DNA of 5,276 nt from CAYUIS01 sp964444825. Its GTDB lineage: Bacteria; Chloroflexota; Anaerolineae; B4-G1. The DNA lies in contig CAYUIS010000210.1 in the NCBI GenBank assembly GCA_964444825.1, positions 1 to 5,276 on the forward strand. Reading direction: 5' to 3'. The position numbers were made by a program, and so were the translations under genes. The notes beneath the pieces are model-generated. The model made no database searches. It had not been told where the DNA came from and saw only the letters and a list, made by a program, of their open reading frames with translations. Shown in pieces: positions 1-5,276 of the stretch; position 1 is the first letter of the stretch, and each line of letters starts with the position of its first letter.

Positions 1-18
1 CCAATAGATGAGGTGCCT

Positions 19-46
19 TTCAAAACCCGCCCCACCATAGTATAAT
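19..46 (+). promoter_or_regulatory. Putative sigma-70-type promoter upstream of the first aldo/keto reductase
   Basis: A perfect TATAAT hexamer lies at 41-46. Sixteen bases upstream, at 19-24, is TTCAAA, which matches the TTGACA -35 consensus at four of six positions. There is no extended -10 TG. Transcription would begin near position 53, leaving a leader of only about 20 bases that consists mostly of the ribosome binding site AGGAGG at 61-66. The position just before the first gene of a same-strand run suits a promoter for that run. The -10 match is strong and the -35 weak, so this is a plausible call from sequence alone. Confidence 0.5.
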
Positions 47-71
47 CAGGCGACCACAACAGGAGGACAGG

Positions 72-932
72 ATGATGATCGACAAACAACCGTTTGGACG
101 TACCGGGCACATGAGCACGCGCACCTTGTTCGGTGCGGCAGCCCTCGGGACCGTGACCCAGGCCGAGGCTGACCGCACGTTGGAGCTGCTGCTGGAATAC
201 GGCGTCAATCACATCGACACCGCCCGTTCGTATGGCGACTCGGAACTGCGCATTGGGCCGTGGATGGAACAGCACCGTGACAAGTTTTTCCTCGCCACCA
301 AGACGGAAAAGCGCACGTACGAGGGCGCCTGGGAGGAACTCAAACAGTCGCTGGAGCGGCTCCGCGTGGACTATGTGGATCTGTGGCAGATGCACTACCT
401 GGTCAACCCGGAGGAGTGGGAGACGGCGATGGGACCGGGCGGGGCACTGGAGGCGTTCATCGAGGCCCGTGAGCAGGGGCTGGTGCGGTTTCTGGGCGTG
501 ACGGGTCACGACCTTGCCATCGCGGGTATGCACAAGCGCAGCCTAGAACGTTTTGATTTCGACTCGGTGCTGCTGCCCGCCAACTATGTGCTGATGCAGA
601 ATCCCCAGTACGCTGCCGATTTCGAGGCGCTCGTGGCCATATGTCAGGAGCGGAACGTGGCCGTGCAGGTCATCAAATCGATCTGTCGCCGGCCCTGGGG
701 GGATAGACCCCAGACTCGCAACACCTGGTACGAGCCACTGGAGGAGCAGGACAGCCTGGACCGGGCCGTGCACTGGGTGCTGGGTCAGCCTGGCCTGTTT
801 TTGAACACGGCGGGCGACATTCACGTGCTTCCCAAGGTGTTGGACGCCGCCAGCCGCTTCCAGTCCGCGCCGTCGGACGAGGAGATGGCGGCGGATGTGG
901 CCGCGCTGGAGATGGCGCCGCTGTTCGTCTAG
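72..932 (+). CDS. Aldo/keto reductase (first of three in the window)
   Basis: This 286-residue protein is a (beta/alpha)8-barrel aldo/keto reductase, predicted to be a cytoplasmic NAD(P)H-dependent enzyme that interconverts a carbonyl and an alcohol. The full catalytic tetrad is visible: D49 (HIDTA), Y54 (RSYGD), K77 (LATKT) and H108 (WQMHY). The family motif GLVRFLGVTGHD is at 136-147. AGGAGG at 61-66 sits 5 bases before ATG 72 and 8 before ATG 75, so either of the tandem ATGs could be used. An ATG at residue 14 would remove the N-terminal beta hairpin and has no ribosome binding site. The protein lacks the usual C-terminal P-x-x-G-(T/S)-(T/S)...N cofactor-phosphate loop and has LNTAGDIHVLP at 244-254 instead, so cofactor preference is uncertain. 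It has no signal peptide and no Fe-S cysteines. A gap of 118 bases follows. Family assignment is secure; substrate unknown. Confidence 0.93.
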   Translation: MMIDKQPFGRTGHMSTRTLFGAAALGTVTQAEADRTLELLLEYGVNHIDTARSYGDSELRIGPWMEQHRDKFFLATKTEKRTYEGAWEELKQSLERLRVDYVDLWQMHYLVNPEEWETAMGPGGALEAFIEAREQGLVRFLGVTGHDLAIAGMHKRSLERFDFDSVLLPANYVLMQNPQYAADFEALVAICQERNVAVQVIKSICRRPWGDRPQTRNTWYEPLEEQDSLDRAVHWVLGQPGLFLNTAGDIHVLPKVLDAASRFQSAPSDEEMAADVAALEMAPLFV

Positions 933-1050
933 TTCCAGACCCGGCCAACCAGGGCACGCTTGTTGAGCAACAACCTTCAGCCAGCCCCTGGACTGAGCTG
1001 AGCTTGAGGCCAATTTCCAGCCGGGACGAACACCTGGGTCGGAGGAGAGA

Positions 1051-1413
1051 ATGGACAACTGGGGCGATTTTGTGTATCCCCTTCTGTTGGGGTTTGGCCT
1101 GTTTGGTGTTGTATTGGCCATAGGGACCGTATTCGCCTACTTTTTTCTGGTGTGGTGGAGCAAAGATCTGACCAAATGCCCTGAATGTGGCAAACGAGGG
1201 GCCGGTGAACTGGTGGAGAGTACAGAGATCGGATCAAGGGTCTACACAGAATGGCGAAATGTGCGAGACTGGTCCAGCTTCACACCCACCCGCAGGCAAC
1301 TGTTCCAGGTGACAGAAGAAACCCACAGGGACCGCCTCAAGTGCGAGTCCTGTGGGCATCAGTGGACAAGGACCGCCAAACAGAGCCAATCGGAAAAACT
1401 ACCCACCAAATGA
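1051..1413 (+). CDS. Small membrane-anchored zinc-ribbon protein, function unknown
   Basis: I do not recognise this 120-residue protein as a named family. An acidic N-terminus (MDNWGDF) is followed by one hydrophobic segment at about 9-36. A basic stretch (WSKDLTK) comes next, so by the positive-inside rule the C-terminus should be cytoplasmic. The soluble part carries two cysteine knuckles, C43-x2-C46 (KCPECGKRG) and C98-x2-C101 (KCESCGHQW). They are about 50 residues apart and together look like a split zinc ribbon; H103 is nearby. Start choice is clear: GGAGG at 1041-1045 is 5 bases before the ATG. Hand-counted GC over 1081-1380 is about 54%, lower than in stretches of the neighbouring reductases. 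It lies between two reductase genes on the same strand but shows no catalytic motif, so a role in metal sensing, scaffolding or protein contact is only possible. It could also be an unrelated insertion into the cluster. Confidence 0.8.
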   Translation: MDNWGDFVYPLLLGFGLFGVVLAIGTVFAYFFLVWWSKDLTKCPECGKRGAGELVESTEIGSRVYTEWRNVRDWSSFTPTRRQLFQVTEETHRDRLKCESCGHQWTRTAKQSQSEKLPTK

Positions 1414-1450
1414 GGGTCCCCCTCTTTCCGGAGGCGTCAACAGCCCCATC

Positions 1451-1458
1451 AAGGAGGT
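1451..1458 (+). promoter_or_regulatory. Ribosome binding site fixing a GTG start
   Basis: AAGGAGGT at 1451-1458 is a near-perfect anti-16S match. It is 7 bases upstream of GTG 1466, which is where homology to aldo/keto reductases begins (KVVPLGNTG). It shows that the upstream in-frame ATG at 1352, inside the zinc-ribbon gene, is not the start. Confidence 0.85.
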
Positions 1459-1465
1459 GTGCAAG

Positions 1466-2407
1466 GTGAAAGTTGTACCATTGGGAAACACCGGCGTGAA
1501 GGTGAGTGTGTTCTGTCTGGGTACGATGTATTTCGGCAGCCGCACCGACAAGCAGACGTCATACCAGCTTCTGGACCGGTACGTCGAGGCCGGCGGTTCG
1601 TTCCTCGACACCGCCAATATATATGCCCATTGGGTGACGGGACACGTGGGAGGCGAAAGCGAGACACTTCTCGGAGAGTGGATGCGAGAGCGCAAGAACC
1701 GCTCCCGGATGTTCGTCGCCACCAAGGTGGGTTTCCAGTATCAGGGTGTCGAACGAGGTCTGCGCGCCCGGCAGATAGAGGAGGAGTGCGACAAGAGCCT
1801 CCGGCGGTTGGGCGTTGACACCATCGATCTCTACTATTCGCACGTGGATGATCGGAACGCCCGTATAGAAGAATCGATGGAGGCCTTCGACCGGCTGGTC
1901 AAAGCGGGCAAGGTACGCCTCATCGGCGCGAGCAACTTTTTGGCGTGGCGGCTGGAGGAGGCGCGCTGGGTGAGCCAAACCCACGGCTGGGCCGAGTATT
2001 GCTGCATCCAGCAGCGCCACTCTTACATCCGTCCCAAGCCTGGGGCGAGTTTTGACCCTCAGATTGCGACCAACGTTGATCTGCTTGACTATTGCCGCGT
2101 TCGAGGCATCACGATGCTGGCCTATTCCCCACTGCTGAGCGGTGCCTACAGCCGCGACGATCGGGACTTTGCCAGCCAGTATCTGGGACCAGACACCGAC
2201 GCCCGGGTCGCAGCCCTGCAAGCCGTTGCCAAGGAAGTGGGAGCCACCACCAACCAGGTCATCCTGGCGTGGATGGCGCAGAGCGATCCGGTCGTCTTAC
2301 CGCTGGTGGGGACTAGCACAATGGAGCAGATGGAGAAGAACCTGGGCGCGCTGGAGATCGAGCTCAGCCCGGAGCAGATAGCCCGGCTGAATGACGCCTC
2401 AGCCTGA
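1466..2407 (+). CDS. Aldo/keto reductase (second of three), GTG start
   Basis: This 313-residue protein is a canonical aldo/keto reductase of the broad sugar-aldehyde/IolS-like type (COG0667 group), predicted cytoplasmic and NADP(H)-dependent. The N-terminus VVPLGNTGVKVS forms the usual opening hairpin. Tetrad residues are D48 (FLDTA), Y53 (NIYAH), K87 (VATKV) and H126 (YYSHV). GKVRLIGASNF at 148-158 and AYSPLLSGAY at 219-228 are standard barrel-strand motifs. The C-terminal cofactor loop PLVGTST...N at 279-292 is intact, unlike in the first reductase. The start is GTG, set by the Shine-Dalgarno at 1451-1458; starting at the upstream ATG would add 38 residues unlike the family and overlap the preceding gene by 62 bases. 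It begins 52 bases after the zinc-ribbon gene, compatible with co-transcription. The long loop at about 54-63 (AHWVTGHVGG) may shape the substrate pocket. Substrate unknown. Confidence 0.93.
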   Translation: MKVVPLGNTGVKVSVFCLGTMYFGSRTDKQTSYQLLDRYVEAGGSFLDTANIYAHWVTGHVGGESETLLGEWMRERKNRSRMFVATKVGFQYQGVERGLRARQIEEECDKSLRRLGVDTIDLYYSHVDDRNARIEESMEAFDRLVKAGKVRLIGASNFLAWRLEEARWVSQTHGWAEYCCIQQRHSYIRPKPGASFDPQIATNVDLLDYCRVRGITMLAYSPLLSGAYSRDDRDFASQYLGPDTDARVAALQAVAKEVGATTNQVILAWMAQSDPVVLPLVGTSTMEQMEKNLGALEIELSPEQIARLNDASA

Positions 2408-2431
2408 CGACTCAGGACAAGTAGGAACAGC

Positions 2432-2469
2432 AGATCCCTTTGGGAGATCCCTTTCGGCTCCCACAGCCG
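2432..2469 (+). repeat. Short direct repeat with overlapping hairpins in the gap before the dehydrogenase gene
   Basis: AGATCCCTTT occurs twice, at 2432-2441 and 2445-2454, a 13-base period. Three stems can form. Stem A pairs 2433-2438 with 2443-2449 (GATCCC with GG-A-GATC, one bulged A, loop TTTG). Stem B pairs TGGGAG 2441-2446 with CTCCCA 2458-2463. Stem C pairs CGGCT 2455-2459 with AGCCG 2465-2469 around a CCCAC loop. A and C can coexist; B excludes both. No T-run follows, so this is not a standard intrinsic terminator. It ends 13 bases before the AGGAGG of the next gene, so it could influence translation, processing or termination. Chance structure in GC-rich DNA is possible. Confidence 0.35.
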
Positions 2470-2482
2470 GTAGTTGAACAAG

Positions 2483-2488
2483 AGGAGG
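2483..2488 (+). promoter_or_regulatory. Ribosome binding site abutting tandem ATG codons
   Basis: AGGAGG at 2483-2488 directly touches ATG 2489 and is 3 bases from ATG 2492. Both spacings are shorter than usual (5-9 bases). The alternatives are worse. TTG 2474 has no Shine-Dalgarno and would place AGGAGG inside the coding region. ATG 2528 would remove the first beta strand. Confidence 0.6.
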
Positions 2489-2491
2489 ATG

Positions 2492-3457
2492 ATGCGAACG
2501 ATTCTGCTCAACTTTGAACCAGGCACGATGTCAGAGTCAGACCTGGCCCAGATTCAGGCCCTGGCGCCCGACAAACGCTTACTGGAGACCCAAGACCGTG
2601 CCGAGATCGAAAGTGTGCTGGACGAGATCGAGATCGCGGCCGCCGGTTTCCCCCGCGACCTGCTCACCAAGGCGCGCAATCTGCGCTGGCTTCAGCAGTG
2701 GGGGGCTGGCGCCGACTGGCTGTTGCGCTATCCAGAGGCTGTCGACCTCGATTTTGTGCTCACCAACGTCTCCGGCGTGCACGCGATCCCCATCAGCGAG
2801 CACACCCTGGCGTTCCTGCTGGCCTTTGGCCGGGGATTTCACCTGGCGATACGCGCTCAGACGCGCCATGAGTGGTTCTCCTACGAAGAGCAGACGGGCC
2901 TGTTTGAGTTGGTGGGCAAGACAATGTTGCTCGTCGGCGTTGGCGCCATCGGCGAATGTACCGCGGAGGTGGCGACAGCGCTGGGCATGCGCGTGTTGGG
3001 CGTTCGGCGCAACCCATTGCTCTGCACACCCCACGTCGAGGCCACGTTCGGCCCCGACCGGTTGCTCGACCTGTTGCCCCAGGCCGACTTTGTCGTGCTG
3101 ACGATCCCCCACACCGAGGAGACCCACGGGATGATTGGGGAGCCGGAACTGCGAGCGATGAAGCCGACGGCGTACTTGATCAACATCGGGCGCGGCGGCA
3201 CGGTCCAAGAGGACGTCCTGATCCGGGCACTAGAGGAGGGCTGGATCGCTGGCGCAGGACTGGACGTGTTTGAGACGGAGCCGCTGCCGGACGACTCCCC
3301 GCTGTGGGATATGGAGAACGTCATCATCACTTGCCACTACGCCGGGGCCACTCCTCGCTACCACGAGCGCGCGATGGCTATCTTTTTGGACAATCTTCGC
3401 CGCTACAGAGATGATGAGCCGATGCGTAACGTGGTAGACAAGCGGATTGGGTATTAG
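2492..3457 (+). CDS. D-2-hydroxyacid dehydrogenase (NAD(P)-dependent)
   Basis: This protein of about 321 residues belongs to the D-isomer-specific 2-hydroxyacid dehydrogenase family, which interconverts 2-keto acids and D-2-hydroxyacids in the cytoplasm. Residues 1 to about 100 and the C-terminal helix form the catalytic domain. The inserted Rossmann domain starts at about 142 with the nucleotide motif GVGAIG (149-154). Catalytic residues are R234 (NIGRGG), E263 (FETEPLP) and H282 (CHYAG). The substrate-loop region NVSGVHAIPISEH (92-104) is typical. After the second beta strand, where NAD-specific members carry Asp, this protein has R172-R173 (GVRRNP), suggesting NADP(H). The Pro that usually precedes the catalytic His is Cys281. 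The C-terminus NVVDKRIGY resembles glyoxylate/hydroxypyruvate-reductase-like members. The start is ATG 2492 (or 2489), by the N-terminal strand RTILLNF. The next gene begins 16 bases after its stop, so they are probably one operon. Exact substrate cannot be assigned. Confidence 0.92.
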   Translation: MRTILLNFEPGTMSESDLAQIQALAPDKRLLETQDRAEIESVLDEIEIAAAGFPRDLLTKARNLRWLQQWGAGADWLLRYPEAVDLDFVLTNVSGVHAIPISEHTLAFLLAFGRGFHLAIRAQTRHEWFSYEEQTGLFELVGKTMLLVGVGAIGECTAEVATALGMRVLGVRRNPLLCTPHVEATFGPDRLLDLLPQADFVVLTIPHTEETHGMIGEPELRAMKPTAYLINIGRGGTVQEDVLIRALEEGWIAGAGLDVFETEPLPDDSPLWDMENVIITCHYAGATPRYHERAMAIFLDNLRRYRDDEPMRNVVDKRIGY

Positions 3458-3473
3458 GTCAGGTGGAAACGAG

Positions 3474-4037
3474 ATGAAAGTACTAGGCATCAACGGAAGC
3501 CCACACGAGAATGGGAACACCGCATACGCGCTACGCTATGGGCTGTCGCTTCTGGATGAGGCGGGAGCTGAGATAGAGTACGTGGCCTTGGGCACGAGGA
3601 GGATCGAGGGTTGTCACGGCTGCCTCTCTTGCAGAGATGGCGAATGCGTCCACGACGACGACATGCCGTCGATACTGGACGGGATGCGACAATGCGACTG
3701 CCTGCTTCTGGCATCCCCGGTCTATATGGGGATGGTGAGCGGACAGATGAAGATGATGATGGATCGTACAGTCGTTCTGCGAGTGAGAGACAGATTCGAG
3801 TTGAGTGGCAAGATCGGCGCAGGCATCGCCTGTGGGGGATTCCGGAATGGCGGACAGGAACTGACCTTGCAGTGCATGCACACCTTCTTCCTACAACAGG
3901 ACATGTGTGCCATCGCCGACGGGCCGCCGTTCAGCCACTCGGGCGCAGCCATCGTGGGCCAGGCAGAGGAAGATGAATTAGGATTGCAGACTGTAAGGAA
4001 CATAACGGACAGGATACTGAAAGCATTGGGAGCATAG
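3474..4037 (+). CDS. Iron-sulfur flavoprotein (NADPH-dependent FMN reductase / flavodoxin-like fold)
   Basis: This 187-residue protein has a flavodoxin-like FMN-binding fold. It opens with MKVLGINGSPHENGNTA, whose GSPHENGNT loop (8-16) contacts the FMN phosphate. SPVYMGMVSGQMK (81-93) and the glycine-rich ACGGFRNGGQE region (119-129) are the other flavin-binding segments. Four cysteines, C47-x2-C50-x2-C53-x4-C58 (GCHGCLSCRDGEC), match the compact CX2CX2CX4-7C motif of archaeal and bacterial iron-sulfur flavoproteins, so a [4Fe-4S] cluster next to FMN is expected. Such proteins carry electrons between ferredoxins and other acceptors. The start is ATG 3474, with AGGTGG at 3461-3466 spaced 7 bases. 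An upstream TTG at 3447 would overlap the dehydrogenase by 11 bases and adds unlike sequence. GC is lower near the 3' end (43% by hand count over 3961-4020). The next gene starts 9 bases after its stop, pointing to a working partnership with the Fe-S reductase. Confidence 0.9.
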   Translation: MKVLGINGSPHENGNTAYALRYGLSLLDEAGAEIEYVALGTRRIEGCHGCLSCRDGECVHDDDMPSILDGMRQCDCLLLASPVYMGMVSGQMKMMMDRTVVLRVRDRFELSGKIGAGIACGGFRNGGQELTLQCMHTFFLQQDMCAIADGPPFSHSGAAIVGQAEEDELGLQTVRNITDRILKALGA

Positions 4038-4040
4038 GAG
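4036..4040 (+). promoter_or_regulatory. Ribosome binding site overlapping the flavoprotein stop codon
   Basis: AGGAG at 4036-4040 includes the last two bases of the TAG stop of the flavoprotein gene and lies 6 bases before ATG 4047. The arrangement favours translational coupling of the two genes. Confidence 0.75.
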
Positions 4041-4046
4041 AACACT

Positions 4047-5213
4047 ATGGAATACCGCAGATTTGGAAAACTGGATTGGAAGGTTTCGGCGCTGGGTTTT
4101 GGGGCCATGCGACTGCCCGTCATCGGCGAGGATAGGTCCAAGATAGACGAGCAAGAGGCAACCAACATGCTTCACTATGCCATCGATCACGGCGTGAACT
4201 ATGTCGACACGGCGTATCCCTACCACGATGGCAGCAGCGAGTTCTTCCTCGGACGAGCCCTACAGGGCGGATACCGGGAAAAGATCAAGCTGGCGACCAA
4301 GCTGCCCTGCTGGCTGGTCAAGTCCGCCGACGATTTCGACAAGTACCTCAACGAACAACTGCAGAGACTGCAGACCGACCACGTCGACTTTTACCTCCTG
4401 CACGGGCTGAACGGCACCCGGTGGCCCGAGATGCGCGATCTGGGCATTATGGAGCGGGCTGAGAAAGCGGTTGATGATGGACGTATCGGCCATATCTGCT
4501 TCTCGTTTCACGACAAGGTCGAGGTCTTCAAGGAGATCATTGATGGGTACGACAAGTGGACGATGAGCCAGATCCAGCACAACTATATGGATATCGAGAA
4601 CCAAGCCGGCACCGAGGGGTTGCGATACGCTGCCTCCAAGGGATTGGCCGTCGTGATCATGGAGCCCATCTTGGGCGGCAGGCTCGTGGACCCGCCACGG
4701 ACAGTCCAGGCCCTCTGGGCTCGTGCCCCGCAGCAACGCACGCCCGCCGACTGGGCGTTGCAGTGGCTGTGGAACCAGCCCGAGGTCTCGGTCGTGCTAA
4801 GCGGTATGAGCACCATGCAGCACGTAGAAGAGAACGTCGCCAGTGCTGCCGCGTCAGGCATAGGCACGCTGACCGGGGAGGAACTGGCGCTCGTCGATCG
4901 GGTGCGTGACAAATACGAGGAGCTCTGCCCCATTCCCTGCACCAAGTGCGAATACTGCATGCCCTGCCCTAATGGGGTCAACATTCCCAACAACTTTGAA
5001 CTCTACAACCACGGACTGATGTACGACAAACCGGACTTCTCGCGCCATGCCTACAACGGTTGGTTCGCCGAGGCCGAGCGGGCGAACCAGTGCATCCAGT
5101 GCCGCGAGTGCGAGCCCAAGTGTCCGCAGTCCATCCCCATCAGCGAGTGGATGCCGCTCGTTCATAAGGTGCTCGGAGAGGGCGAGTCCTACGAGACGTG
5201 CCGCCTGCCCTGA
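4047..5213 (+). CDS. Aldo/keto reductase fused to a C-terminal 2[4Fe-4S] ferredoxin-like domain
   Basis: This 388-residue protein belongs to the COG1453-type aldo/keto reductases, about 80-100 residues longer than simple members. The barrel (about 1-290) keeps the tetrad D54 (YVDTA), Y59 (YPYHD), K85 (LATKL) and H119 (YLLHG), and the cofactor-loop motif LSGMST...ENV (251-264). The extension holds two clusters of cysteines. The first is C298-x2-C301-x2-C304-x2-C307-P, with an extra C294; the second is C349-x2-C352-x2-C355-x3-C359-P. Together they are the expected ligands for two [4Fe-4S] clusters. Predicted role: a cytoplasmic carbonyl/alcohol oxidoreductase able to exchange electrons with an Fe-S or flavin partner. 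The start is ATG 4047, with AGGAG at 4036-4040. It directly follows the iron-sulfur flavoprotein, the obvious candidate partner. It is the last gene seen, with a strong hairpin 18 bases after its stop. The physiological substrate is not known from the sequence. Confidence 0.93.
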   Translation: MEYRRFGKLDWKVSALGFGAMRLPVIGEDRSKIDEQEATNMLHYAIDHGVNYVDTAYPYHDGSSEFFLGRALQGGYREKIKLATKLPCWLVKSADDFDKYLNEQLQRLQTDHVDFYLLHGLNGTRWPEMRDLGIMERAEKAVDDGRIGHICFSFHDKVEVFKEIIDGYDKWTMSQIQHNYMDIENQAGTEGLRYAASKGLAVVIMEPILGGRLVDPPRTVQALWARAPQQRTPADWALQWLWNQPEVSVVLSGMSTMQHVEENVASAAASGIGTLTGEELALVDRVRDKYEELCPIPCTKCEYCMPCPNGVNIPNNFELYNHGLMYDKPDFSRHAYNGWFAEAERANQCIQCRECEPKCPQSIPISEWMPLVHKVLGEGESYETCRLP

Positions 5214-5231
5214 GGGATGGCCAGTCAACTA

Positions 5232-5251
5232 CCCCGCCGCAAGCGGCGGGG
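5232..5251 (+). terminator. GC-rich hairpin after the last gene: terminator or repeat-element end
   Basis: CCCCGCCG (5232-5239) pairs perfectly with CGGCGGGG (5244-5251) around a CAAG loop: eight G-C pairs, 18 bases past the stop of the Fe-S reductase. The following sequence is CTTGTCCCT, not a clear T-run, so intrinsic termination would be weak or of an atypical kind. The flanks TCAACTA before and CTTGT after resemble hairpin ends I associate with IS200/IS605-type elements, so a mobile-element end or REP-like repeat is the main alternative. The window stops 25 bases later, too soon to decide. Confidence 0.55.
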
Positions 5252-5276
5252 CTTGTCCCTGACCTCTAGCGATGTC

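Noticed and set aside
960..973. Inverted repeat TTGTTG-AG-CAACAA after the first reductase as a terminator
   Set aside because: The stem is short and A/T-rich with a loop of only two to four bases, and no T-run follows. It is likely chance.
543..1121. 192-codon minus-strand open frame spanning the end of the first reductase and the following gap
   Set aside because: Low-complexity Pro/Arg/Gln-rich product without motifs, antisense to two supported genes.
1352..1465. N-terminal extension of the second aldo/keto reductase from ATG 1352
   Set aside because: It overlaps the zinc-ribbon gene by 62 bases, has no ribosome binding site, and its residues do not resemble the family. GTG 1466 with AAGGAGGT is the clear start.
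1559..2221. 220-codon open frame on the minus strand inside the second reductase gene
   Set aside because: It lies opposite a gene with an intact catalytic tetrad, has no family motif, and is expected as a mirror frame in GC-rich coding DNA.
2579..3208. 209-codon minus-strand open frame inside the dehydrogenase gene
   Set aside because: Shadow of a strongly supported dehydrogenase gene. The product has no recognisable domain.
3447..3473. TTG 3447 as the start of the flavoprotein
   Set aside because: It overlaps the dehydrogenase stop and lacks a Shine-Dalgarno. The flavodoxin-like strand MKVLGINGSP begins at ATG 3474.
72..5213. Tandem duplication origin for the three aldo/keto reductases
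   Set aside because: Beyond family-wide motifs, the three proteins differ in length, loops and C-termini, and I see no long shared nucleotide stretches.
1..5276. tRNA, rRNA, CRISPR array or phage/defence genes
   Set aside because: Reading both strands showed no regularly spaced repeats, no tRNA-like cloverleaf and no defence- or phage-type motifs.

Overview
The window is about 5.3 kb of compact bacterial-type DNA with six genes, all on the + strand, nearly all encoding soluble redox enzymes. GC content is moderately high: short hand-counted stretches run from the mid-50s to mid-60s percent in most genes and are lower in two of them. Start sites have strong AGGAGG-type Shine-Dalgarno sequences and one gene starts with GTG. 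No ribosomal or taxonomic marker is present. Oxygen-sensitive Fe-S flavoprotein and Fe-S aldo/keto reductase genes suggest an anaerobic or facultative bacterium. A Chloroflexota-like or similar environmental lineage would fit, but this is only an impression.

Layout. A consensus TATAAT box (41-46) precedes an aldo/keto reductase gene (72-932). A 118-base gap leads to a small membrane-anchored protein with a split zinc ribbon (1051-1413). After 52 bases comes a second, unrelated-looking aldo/keto reductase with a GTG start (1466-2407). An 84-base gap containing overlapping hairpins precedes a D-2-hydroxyacid dehydrogenase (2492-3457). The last two genes follow with gaps of only 16 and 9 bases: an iron-sulfur flavoprotein (3474-4037) and an aldo/keto reductase fused to a C-terminal 2[4Fe-4S] ferredoxin-like domain (4047-5213). 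A GC-rich hairpin (5232-5251) closes the window. It is either a transcription terminator or part of a repeat element.

How the genes may work together. All three aldo/keto reductases keep the Asp-Tyr-Lys-His catalytic tetrad, and the dehydrogenase keeps its Arg-Glu-His triad. The cluster therefore has four NAD(P)H-linked carbonyl/alcohol oxidoreductases plus one flavin/Fe-S electron carrier. The tightest unit is dehydrogenase, flavoprotein, Fe-S reductase. This suggests a route by which electrons from a 2-hydroxyacid or sugar-derived substrate pass between nicotinamide, FMN and Fe-S centres. The substrate cannot be read from the sequence. No transporter, regulator, kinase or hydrolase lies in the window to identify the pathway. 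I see no tRNA, rRNA, CRISPR array, complete mobile element or broken gene, and no gene-free stretch longer than about 120 bases.
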